This document shows, piece after piece, positions 25,767 through 32,643 of a stretch of DNA of 64,000 nucleotides (positions within the stretch are counted from its first letter, which is position 1; every line of letters starts with the position of its first letter). The notes under the pieces are model-generated. The model was given only the letters and a program-made list of their open reading frames with translations, made no database searches and was not told where the DNA came from. The translations under genes were made by a program, and so were the position numbers. The stretch is taken from NCBI RefSeq assembly GCF_020709055.1, contig NZ_JAJFCK010000008.1, positions 1 to 64,000 of the forward strand. Direction: 5' to 3'. Source of the DNA: Ruminococcus callidus (lineage in GTDB: Bacteria > Bacillota > Clostridia > Oscillospirales > Ruminococcaceae).

Positions 25767-25948
25767 TGTTTTGTGCGAACTGTTACAAGGAAATTCCGGC
25801 GGGCAAGAGCTATTACAAGCATCAGGACACCAATCAGAGTTACTGCTCCCTGGAATGTTTTAACGACCACATGATCTACACCCACACGATCACCCTTGAA
25901 ACGAGCGAGGGTGCGGAAACCACCGAGGAACAGGACAATGACGAGTGA
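25766..25948 (+). CDS. Small zinc-finger protein
   Basis: The 60-residue product has CANC (residues 3-6) and a CSLEC motif after a short beta segment, a single treble-clef or MYM-like zinc site, then an acidic Thr/Glu-rich tail. It is translationally coupled to both neighbours. Confidence 0.65.
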   Translation: MFCANCYKEIPAGKSYYKHQDTNQSYCSLECFNDHMIYTHTITLETSEGAETTEEQDNDE

Positions 25949-26153
25949 GGATTTTATCGTGGATTTGCGGAGAAACGGCGTAAAGCTCATAAAAAACGAC
26001 GGCTCTCTTATCGAGATACCGCCGGACTTCCTGAAACGAGCCACCGAGCTATGCAGTCAGCTCAGGTGCAGCTCGATCACCTATGATATTGTTGATCCGC
26101 AGGATAGTGAGCATACAAAGCTGAGAGTGCTGGATTGTGGGTATGCGGAATAA
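25938..26153 (+). CDS. Small hypothetical protein closing the parAB operon
   Basis: The 71-residue product (MTSEDFIVDLRRNGVKLIKN, then SLIEIPPDF) has alternating strands and helices and no recognised motif. The ATG at 25938 overlaps the previous gene by 11 nt with GGA upstream. A strong hairpin follows. Confidence 0.6.
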   Translation: MTSEDFIVDLRRNGVKLIKNDGSLIEIPPDFLKRATELCSQLRCSSITYDIVDPQDSEHTKLRVLDCGYAE

Positions 26154-26159
26154 TAAGAA

Positions 26160-26193
26160 ACGGATAGCCGTCTGATGAGGACGGTCTATCCGT
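26160..26193. terminator. Bidirectional terminator hairpin
   Basis: ACGGATAGCCGTC and GACGGTCTATCCGT pair with one bulge. On the minus strand the stem is followed by TTTCTTATTATT, so it serves the adh gene best and may also end the parAB operon. Confidence 0.65.
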
Positions 26194-26203
26194 GTATGCG
26201 TTA

Positions 26204-27379
26204 TTACAAAGACATCTTGAAGATTTCCTCAACATCGGCAGGGGTAAGCGTTGTAAATCCGACCAGCTTGCCCTTTGCGCTGCAGGCTTTCTTTGCCATG
26301 AGTGCGAAATTCTTATCGTCAATGCCGAGGTCGCTCAGACGGCTCTGAAGTCCGAGTGTCTCAAAGTAGAATTTCTCAAGAGCTGCGATAGCTGCCTTAG
26401 CTCCGTCCATATCGGAAAAAGAAGCATCTACGCCGAGGACATTCACACCGAAACGCTTGATCTTCGGTGCAGTTTTATCGCTGAGGATATAGGTCAGCCA
26501 TCTCGGAATGATGATAGCAAGTCCGTGACCGTGGGTGATGTTGTAGAAAGCGGAAAGCTCATGCTCGATCATGTGAGCGATAGCGTCCTGAGAAACACCA
26601 CTGAACAGGAAGCCGTTGAGCGCCCAGCTCGATGCCCACATCAGATTTGAACGTGCCTCGTAATCATCGGGCTTTTCGATAGCGACAGGAGCGTACTTGA
26701 CTACGGTTTTCAGCACCTCCTCCTGCATACGGGTGAGCATATCCATTTCTTCCTGATCGGTGAAATATGCCACATCAAAAACGTGCGCCATAATATCCGC
26801 ACTTCCGCTTGCGGTCTGGTATGCGTTTACGCTGAATGTGTTTGTAGGATCGAGGAAGGAAACATTTGGTCTTAATGTCGGTCCGAAAATAGGCTGCTTT
26901 TCGTTCAGTTCCACGTTGCTGATAACACCGCCGATGTCCATTTCGGAGCCTGTTGCGGAAAGAGTAAGGACAGCAACGATAGGCAGATTGTCGGGAACGA
27001 AAGCCTTTCCTGTGATGATGTCCCAGCAATCGTCACCCTCATACTTTGCAGTGGCAGCCATAGCTTTTGTTGCATCGATCGTCGAGCCGCCGCCGACTGC
27101 GAGAAGAACATCAATGCCTTCCTTTTTGCAGAGCGCAGCACCCTTGTTGACGGTAGTGTGATGCGGATTCGGCTCAACACCGCCAAGCTCAAACACCGTC
27201 ATATCAGCCTTTTTCAGCTCTGCGATCACCTTATCGTACAAGCCGATCTTCTTGATAGAACCGCCGCCGTAAACGAGCAGGACTTTCTTGCCGAACTTTG
27301 CGATCTCCTCGCTCAGATGATGAAGCTGATCCTTGCCAAAATATACCTTTGTTGTGTTGCTGAAAACAAAATCTTTCAT
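26204..27379 (-). CDS. Iron-containing (butanol-type) alcohol dehydrogenase
   Basis: The 391-residue group III dehydrogenase reduces aldehydes with NAD(P)H. It has the nucleotide-loop GGGS motifs (VYGGGSIKKIG, AVGGGSTIDATKA) and the iron ligands in SADIMAHVFD, AHMIEHELSA and THGHGLA. It is closest in pattern to the BdhA/YqhD branch. It is metabolic cargo in the element with its own consensus promoter. Confidence 0.93.
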   Translation of the reverse strand: MKDFVFSNTTKVYFGKDQLHHLSEEIAKFGKKVLLVYGGGSIKKIGLYDKVIAELKKADMTVFELGGVEPNPHHTTVNKGAALCKKEGIDVLLAVGGGSTIDATKAMAATAKYEGDDCWDIITGKAFVPDNLPIVAVLTLSATGSEMDIGGVISNVELNEKQPIFGPTLRPNVSFLDPTNTFSVNAYQTASGSADIMAHVFDVAYFTDQEEMDMLTRMQEEVLKTVVKYAPVAIEKPDDYEARSNLMWASSWALNGFLFSGVSQDAIAHMIEHELSAFYNITHGHGLAIIIPRWLTYILSDKTAPKIKRFGVNVLGVDASFSDMDGAKAAIAALEKFYFETLGLQSRLSDLGIDDKNFALMAKKACSAKGKLVGFTTLTPADVEEIFKMSL

Positions 27380-27451
27380 AACCGACCTCCCGATAATAGT
27401 GATTTTTTTACGTCTAAGAAATAGTCGTGATTTGGGCTATCTCTACTTCTT

Positions 27452-27480
27452 ATTATACCAAGCCGCCCCGAAAAAGTCAA
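27452..27480 (-). promoter_or_regulatory. Alcohol dehydrogenase promoter
   Basis: Minus-strand TTGACT (27475-27480), 17-nt spacer, TATAAT (27452-27457). Confidence 0.85.
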
Positions 27481-27509
27481 TCTCCACACACTTTTTCATA
27501 CCCTTTTCA

Positions 27510-27538
27510 TTGCAATATACCGCCGTCTGTGCTATAAT
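27510..27538 (+). promoter_or_regulatory. Promoter of the HhH-NYN gene pair
   Basis: TTGCAA (27510-27515), 17-nt spacer, TATAAT (27533-27538), about 30 nt before the first gene and divergent from the adh promoter. Confidence 0.85.
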
Positions 27539-27569
27539 TGACTTATAGAGCAGATCGGAGGTGAATGCA

Positions 27570-27824
27570 ATGGATAACGAAACCGAAGAATTAGTAAACC
27601 GTGCATTATACAAGCAGATCAAATCAATGAACCGTGCCGAAATGGAGACTTTCGTGAGAAATGTCTTTGCTCAGGGCTATCAGAGAGCCGAGGAAGAAAC
27701 GCACCCCATTGATTATGACAGCTTACAAGCCGATCTGAGCAAGATCAAAGGTATCGGAGAAAGTCGGCTTAACGAGATAATGACGGTCATCGACAAACAT
27801 ATTGCAATCAATAACGATGAATAG
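27570..27824 (+). CDS. Small helix-hairpin-helix protein
   Basis: The 84-residue acidic protein ends in an HhH-like motif (KIKGIGESRLNEIMTVIDKH) of the type that binds DNA or RNA backbones non-specifically. GGAGG lies 8 nt before the ATG at 27570. It is followed after 11 nt by the NYN nuclease gene under one promoter, so the two probably work together. Confidence 0.65.
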   Translation: MDNETEELVNRALYKQIKSMNRAEMETFVRNVFAQGYQRAEEETHPIDYDSLQADLSKIKGIGESRLNEIMTVIDKHIAINNDE

Positions 27825-27835
27825 GAGGAATTTCC

Positions 27836-29161
27836 TTGACCGTTGATACCAAAGAAGTAGTCACCACGATCGCCTATATGATCGGTGTCCGAATGTCGGC
27901 ACTCACCGCAAGTTATGGGGAATGTGCCGAGCTGATAGACAAGCTCAAATCCGACCGTGATGCTACTGCGATACGATATTTATGTAAGCTGCGAACCGTG
28001 CTGATGCAGAAGTTCAAAAAGACCGATGATCTGATGCGGTATCAGCTCAAAAACCTGCATAACATCGAGTGGTATGACCACGAAAACATCAAACAGCTTG
28101 AAAAATGGGGCTTTACCATTATTCAGGCAAACTCACGCTCCGAGAAGTATATGCAGGAGTTTACAAGGCTCATCAATGAAAACATTGACAAATGCTCCCG
28201 TCTGTTCTATGACTGGCTGAATTGGGAGTATATCCGAGACTTGTTTTTTGTCCCGAAATACAACAAGAACGGTGTCATGAAGCAGGAGTTCAACAAATAC
28301 ATGGCGAACATCGAGCATTACCCGTTTCAGATGTATATTCACTGGCAGCCTGCCGATGTGGGAAGTATCGTCTATTCCGACCGTAAGTTCCTGAAAATCA
28401 TCTACGGTCAGCATAATGACAGCTTCACCGACTCCACGAAATATCGGGACGCAGACGATGAAACACGAAACAATATTTATAATTTTATCGACACCGCCGA
28501 GAAAACTGCTATCGCTGTCGATTGTGAGAACTCCAACCCGTACAAGCTGTACAGTGTGCTGAAAGGCTTAAATCAAGATGAACTTGCCAAGATCGAGAAA
28601 ATAACGCTCTATGACGATCCGCACACCACAGCAGGCTGGGACTGGCTCTCCAAATTCACACAGATACCCACCGAGCATATTGAGATCGACCGTGTGACCG
28701 ACCGAAAGTCCCTGGTCGATGTGCGAATGACAGCAAGCGTAGTCACGGACTTCTATCGTGACGGCATCACATCATTTATCATTGTGTCGAGTGATTCCGA
28801 CTTTTGGGGACTCATCGAGAGCCTGCCGAAAGCGAAGTTTCTTGTTATGTATGAATACGAGAAATGCGGAACGGCGATCAAGAACGCCCTCGCACAGCAC
28901 GGCATCTACTACTGTGCCATAGATGATTTCTGCACCGCAGGAACGGAAGATATGAAGCGAGCCGTTCTGTTTGCGGAGCTTGAAAAGCATTTGCCCTCGC
29001 TTGTCGGTGAGAACCCTCTGGACCTTACCCACAAGATCTACGAAGCCACAAGAGTGACCGCTACCATGAAGGAAATGGAGAACTTCTGCAATCGGTATGT
29101 CAAGACATTGCGGCTCAAGGTGAACTCCGAGGGAAAGTTTGAGATTGAGATACAGAAATAA
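27836..29161 (+). CDS. NYN-domain (PIN-like) ribonuclease
   Basis: The 441-residue protein has an N-terminal helical region and a NYN nuclease domain from about residue 220: AIAVDCENSNPYKLY supplies the first aspartate, DRKSLVDVRMTASVV the second, and FIIVSSDSDFWGLI the third acidic cluster. NYN proteins cut RNA. Start is TTG at 27836 with AGGAGG 7 nt upstream. Cargo position and paired HhH protein suggest a possible defence or regulatory RNase. Confidence 0.75.
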   Translation: MTVDTKEVVTTIAYMIGVRMSALTASYGECAELIDKLKSDRDATAIRYLCKLRTVLMQKFKKTDDLMRYQLKNLHNIEWYDHENIKQLEKWGFTIIQANSRSEKYMQEFTRLINENIDKCSRLFYDWLNWEYIRDLFFVPKYNKNGVMKQEFNKYMANIEHYPFQMYIHWQPADVGSIVYSDRKFLKIIYGQHNDSFTDSTKYRDADDETRNNIYNFIDTAEKTAIAVDCENSNPYKLYSVLKGLNQDELAKIEKITLYDDPHTTAGWDWLSKFTQIPTEHIEIDRVTDRKSLVDVRMTASVVTDFYRDGITSFIIVSSDSDFWGLIESLPKAKFLVMYEYEKCGTAIKNALAQHGIYYCAIDDFCTAGTEDMKRAVLFAELEKHLPSLVGENPLDLTHKIYEATRVTATMKEMENFCNRYVKTLRLKVNSEGKFEIEIQK

Positions 29162-29165
29162 CGAA

Positions 29166-29191
29166 AAAAGGACGGTTTGCGCCGTCCTTTT
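29166..29191 (+). terminator. Terminator of the HhH-NYN operon
   Basis: AAAAGGACGG-TTTGCG-CCGTCCTTTT is followed by CGTTTTTT. Confidence 0.9.
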
Positions 29192-29202
29192 CGTTTTTTG
29201 AG

Positions 29203-29229
29203 AACTTTGAATCCAGTGGGTTCAAAGTT
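29203..29229 (+). repeat. 27-bp dispersed palindrome, copy C
   Basis: AACTTTGAATCC-AGT-GGGTTCAAAGTT, identical to copy B, 11 nt after the terminator of the NYN operon. Confidence 0.9.
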
Positions 29230-29314
29230 AAGTATCCGTCTGATTGATAGACTAAAAAATGTTTGCATGATATGAATGCGTTGTTATATGGGGGATTATG
29301 TGCACGTAATAATA

Positions 29315-29343
29315 TTGACAATATGCGGATTTTGGTGTATAAT
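29315..29343 (+). promoter_or_regulatory. Perfect promoter without a downstream gene
   Basis: TTGACA (29315-29320), 17-nt spacer, TATAAT (29338-29343) on plus. The following sequence is antisense to the ABC and glycosyltransferase fragments and holds no plausible plus-strand gene. Confidence 0.75.
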
Positions 29344-29356
29344 AAATAAGAATATA

Positions 29357-29839
29357 TCATATAACACTATCCGATTTAGTTTCTTCAATGAAAAAAATCC
29401 TATTTGCTATCGTTTTTGCTTCACTCATTTGATGTGTAATAAAAATGATAGATATATTCTCTTTGTGAGGAAGTTCTTTTATTGTATTGCCAATTCCTAC
29501 TCGTGATGACTCATCAAGAGCCGAGAACGGTTCATCTAATAATATTATGCTTGGAGCAAGAGCTAATGCTCTTGCGATAGCAATTCGTTGTTTTTGTCCA
29601 CCGGACAGTTGTGATGGGTATTTCCTGTACAGTTCCAATGAATCAATACCCACGCTACTAAGCTTCTCTCTCGCTATCTTCTGTGCATCTCTGTATCTTC
29701 TGTTGCATGACAGCAACTGCGGTATTATTACATTTCCTTCTGCCGTCAGCCACGGAAATAGTTGCTCGGTAGTTTGCGATAGTAAGAGAATGTCTTTGGA
29801 TGGCTTTTGAATTGGAACACCTTCATATAAGCATTGTCT
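29357..29839 (-). pseudogene. ABC transporter ATPase fragment lacking Walker A
   Basis: The frame is open from 29839 and encodes the Q-loop region ([20 protein letters not shown]), signature LSGGQKQR, Walker [13 protein letters not shown] and H-loop FITHQ, as in nitrate/taurine-type importers. The first ~70 residues with Walker A are missing, and the frame has no start of its own. The 3' end also looks shortened. It overlaps the end of the glycosyltransferase fragment in another frame, so both result from one deletion. Confidence 0.8.
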
Positions 29840-30249
29840 TTACCAACAGGAGGCATCATATATGTTTCTTTAGTTATCACATTCAAACCATATCCTGTGC
29901 AAAATACAATATCAGAGTTTGTACTTAATGCTTTGTTTAACATACGCTCGACCATTGATGGAGAAAAGAAATCATCAGAATCTAAGAAAAGGACATACTC
30001 ACCCTTTGCTTTAGAAAAACCTACATTTCTCGCTGTTCCTGCATTCATATTTTCTTGTTGAATTAAAGAAATACGGCTATCAGACTGTTGTATTGCTTTG
30101 ACTATCATTGCCCCATTGTCGGTTGAACCATCATCAACGCAAATAATCTCAATGTTCTTATATGTCTGCTTTATAAGCGATATTAGGCAATCTCCTATAT
30201 ACTGTTCTTCATTATAAAAAGGGATAATAACACTTACCAATTCTTTCAT
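29746..30249 (-). pseudogene. Family 2 glycosyltransferase, C-terminally truncated
   Basis: The first ~150 residues are a normal GT-A domain (VSVIIPFYNEEQYIGDCL, CVDDGSTDNG, YVLFLDSDDF with the DxD). After about residue 135 the frame runs into sequence that codes for an ABC ATPase in another frame, and it stops at 167 residues. Typical members exceed 250-300 residues. A residual short protein could still be made but would lack the acceptor-binding half. Confidence 0.75.
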
Positions 30250-30277
30250 TTTTAATCCCCCTTATCATTTTATTATA

Positions 30278-31054
30278 TTACAGTTCATAAAACACCCTGT
30301 TCTTAAAATACCCTATAACGCAAGTATTCGGTAGTTTTCTAACAACACTACTAAATGCATTTCCAAGTTTAACACTAATATGTGCATCGGATCCTAATAC
30401 AACCCTACGTCCTCCAAGCTGAACATATCGATCAATGATACTGTATCGAGGCAGCGGTTCGTCAGAAGCATTCATGATGGAAGACGTATTAACTTCAAGA
30501 ATAATGTCTTTTTTAATCATAGCATTTAATATTTCATCCATGATAGTATCACTGACGTTCCAATTATCAAAATAACGTCTGGGAAAATCTATATGTGCCA
30601 TCGCCTGGAACTCGCAGGTCTGAATTGATTTTAACATAAGATTATAGTATTCATCAATCGCTTTTGATTCCTCTATGTTTTTTGCACCTGGAAAAACAGA
30701 GCCATAGCAATGATGAATGCTTCCTAGAATATAATCAAAAGGCATAGAACTGTAATCCTCGAATTCAGTAGGGAATAGATGTGGCTCGGAGAATTCAATC
30801 CCAATCAAAATCTGAATGGAGTTATAAATACGTCTTAGCCTATTCACTTCATAGAAATATTCTGACACATCAAAATTTGTAGAAGCTTTATTAATTATTC
30901 TTCCCACATTTATTTCAGAAGAATTGAAATCTACATGATCCGTAAAACAAATAATTGGAATCCCAATCTCTATGGCTTTTATACACTGCTCTTCCATAGA
31001 TGACTTTCCGTCGGGCGAAAAAGTAGTATGAATATGCATATCTGCCAGCCTCAT
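30278..31054 (-). CDS. PHP-family phosphoesterase (HisK/HisJ-like)
   Basis: The 258-residue protein has the PHP metal motifs MHIHTTFSPDG, CFTDHVDF, LGSIHHC, MAHIDFPRRYF and GSDAHI, as in histidinol-phosphate phosphatases. No histidine genes are near; in the cargo patch it may act on another phosphoester. The ATG at 31054 has GGAGG 6 nt upstream. It has low GC like its neighbours. Confidence 0.85.
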   Translation of the reverse strand: MRLADMHIHTTFSPDGKSSMEEQCIKAIEIGIPIICFTDHVDFNSSEINVGRIINKASTNFDVSEYFYEVNRLRRIYNSIQILIGIEFSEPHLFPTEFEDYSSMPFDYILGSIHHCYGSVFPGAKNIEESKAIDEYYNLMLKSIQTCEFQAMAHIDFPRRYFDNWNVSDTIMDEILNAMIKKDIILEVNTSSIMNASDEPLPRYSIIDRYVQLGGRRVVLGSDAHISVKLGNAFSSVVRKLPNTCVIGYFKNRVFYEL

Positions 31055-31187
31055 ATTATCCCTCCACATAAAATAATATGGTTATTCCTTTTATACACAA
31101 AAATAATTGCATTATATTGTCATTGTAGAGACACACCTACTGCCGTGCAAAGGAAAGACAGTACACCCACCTTTCATGTTATGGTTA

Positions 31188-31217
31188 GCACGGGCGCATA
31201 CATAGGTGCGTCCGTGC
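31188..31217. other. GC-rich hairpin between PHP and radical SAM genes
   Basis: GCACGGGCGCA and TGCGTCCGTGC pair with one mismatch around an 8-nt loop in an otherwise AT-rich 238-bp gap. There is no U-tract, so its role (processing or weak termination after the radical SAM gene) is unclear. Confidence 0.4.
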
Positions 31218-31292
31218 GTCATAGTATTATGGTGAGCGCAAACGATAACCATTAAAAGAATAGTCAACAATGGTTAGAGGGATAATTCATCA

Positions 31293-32426
31293 TTAGTTTT
31301 TCTTACGTTTCCTTTTGGCTTTATGTTTTGCAAAAGGGTGACGTTTTTCTTTTCTTATCCCTCTTGTTGTATCAGCTTTATTGTCAGAAAGCTTGTGTAT
31401 CACAGGCGACATCTTTTCAGGTGAATCAGACGTAGGAGCGTCGTTCCCTTTATTATAATCACTTACTAATTGACCACAGGCAGCTTTTATTCTATTACCT
31501 CTTGATTCCCGAAGTTTTACTTCCAAGCCAGCCTCCTCTAGTCTAATCTTAAATGCAACCAATTGTTGCTTGTTAGGACGTTTGATTCTCTTACAGGCAG
31601 TTTCATTATATTGTAAAAGATTAATCAGTACATTTTTTCCTCTAAACCATTTACCAAGTTGTCTTACGTCTGAAGCCCTATCATTAATTCCAGGAGCGAG
31701 CAGATATGCAATGGTAATCTTTCTGTTATGTCGTTCAGAATAGGAAAGCGCAGCTTCGACAACACTATGAATGCTATTGGATTTCATGTGCGGCATAATC
31801 ATGTTTCTAGTTGCTTGATCCGTTGCGTGAAGAGAGAGTGTAAACTGAATCTTTAAATGCTCCTCTCTCAGTCGCTTCAACTGTTCAACTGGTCCAACAG
31901 TCGATACATTTATGCCATCTGTAGGAAAATTAAGTCCATTGCGATCACGAAGTATATGAATACTTTTAATCAGATTATCATAATTAAAGAGAGGTTCTCC
32001 CATCCCCATAAAAACGATTCTGTTGACACGTTCTTTCAAAAGAACGATTTGCTGAACTATTTCAGCTGGTGAAAGATTGCGAATAAATCCATTTTTTCCT
32101 GATGCACAGAAAATACACCCCACCGGACAACCGACCATAGTGCTAACGCATACCGTATTGCCAGTCCTTCTTTTAATGCATACTGTTTCAATGCAGTAGC
32201 CATCTTGTAATTCAAAAGCATACTTTGTAGTATCTCCCCCTACATATATGTCTTTTATAGTCATAGTTTGATTTTTAGGACTTACGCCATTTTTATACAA
32301 GGTTTTGAATAAAGACTTAGCTCGTTCTTCTCCCATACATTTGGCTACTTCATCAAAAGTATAATTGTACGGATTGCCCTGAATCATTTCTAATGTAGGA
32401 GGGCCCATTTTCTCTTTATTTGCCAT
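31293..32426 (-). CDS. RlmN/Cfr-family radical SAM rRNA methylase
   Basis: The 377-residue protein has the Cx3Cx2C cluster motif (VGCPVGCIFCASGKNGF), FMGMGEPLFNYDN, TLSLHATDQATRN, IAYLLAPGINDR and the C-terminal methyl-carrier cysteine in RIKAACGQL. These enzymes methylate A2503 of 23S rRNA; RlmN makes C2-methyl and Cfr makes C8-methyl, which gives resistance to several ribosomal antibiotics. It diverges from ordinary RlmN in the N-terminal region, and ends in a 30-residue basic tail. Start at 32426 (AAAGGAA 8 nt upstream). Mobile location favours an accessory role. Confidence 0.85.
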   Translation of the reverse strand: MANKEKMGPPTLEMIQGNPYNYTFDEVAKCMGEERAKSLFKTLYKNGVSPKNQTMTIKDIYVGGDTTKYAFELQDGYCIETVCIKRRTGNTVCVSTMVGCPVGCIFCASGKNGFIRNLSPAEIVQQIVLLKERVNRIVFMGMGEPLFNYDNLIKSIHILRDRNGLNFPTDGINVSTVGPVEQLKRLREEHLKIQFTLSLHATDQATRNMIMPHMKSNSIHSVVEAALSYSERHNRKITIAYLLAPGINDRASDVRQLGKWFRGKNVLINLLQYNETACKRIKRPNKQQLVAFKIRLEEAGLEVKLRESRGNRIKAACGQLVSDYNKGNDAPTSDSPEKMSPVIHKLSDNKADTTRGIRKEKRHPFAKHKAKRKRKKN

Positions 32427-32465
32427 GATAATTCCTTTCCTCGCATTGTATTTAAGTAATATTTT

Positions 32466-32522
32466 ACACAAGCCAACTTGTGTGGATTATAACTTGAAAA
32501 CATCAAAAGGGGAGCATTTCAT
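32466..32522 (-). promoter_or_regulatory. Leader with tiny frame and hairpin before the radical SAM gene
   Basis: An 11-codon frame MKCSPFDVFKL (32487-32522) starts at about the predicted transcription start, so it would be leaderless. It is followed by the hairpin ACACAAG-CCAA-CTTGTGT (32466-32483). The arrangement recalls leader-peptide attenuators of inducible ribosome-methylase genes, but no alternative pairing was proven. Confidence 0.35.
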
Positions 32523-32529
32523 TGTATAT

Positions 32530-32558
32530 ATTATACATCTTTTTTTTCTTTCTGTCAA
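32530..32558 (-). promoter_or_regulatory. Perfect promoter of the radical SAM gene
   Basis: Minus-strand TTGACA (32553-32558), 17-nt spacer, TATAAT (32530-32535). Confidence 0.9.
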
Positions 32559-32568
32559 GATAGAAATT

Positions 32569-32614
32569 GCATCCCAATAATGTGAATTATATCATTTTTC
32601 ACTTATTGGGATGC
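32569..32614 (-). terminator. Stem-loop after the transfer operon
   Basis: GCATCCCAATAA (32569-32580) and TTATTGGGATGC (32603-32614) are perfect 12-bp complements with a nested GTGA/TCAC pair in the loop. It lies about 30 nt after the last gene of the minus-strand operon. The U-tract (AATTTCTAT) is weak. Confidence 0.6.
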
Positions 32615-32643
32615 ATACTTACTTAGAATAATCTTATAGTTGC

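Noticed and set aside
30278..31054. Histidinol phosphatase of a histidine operon
   Set aside because: PHP motifs are clear but no other histidine genes are nearby, so the specific substrate was not assigned.
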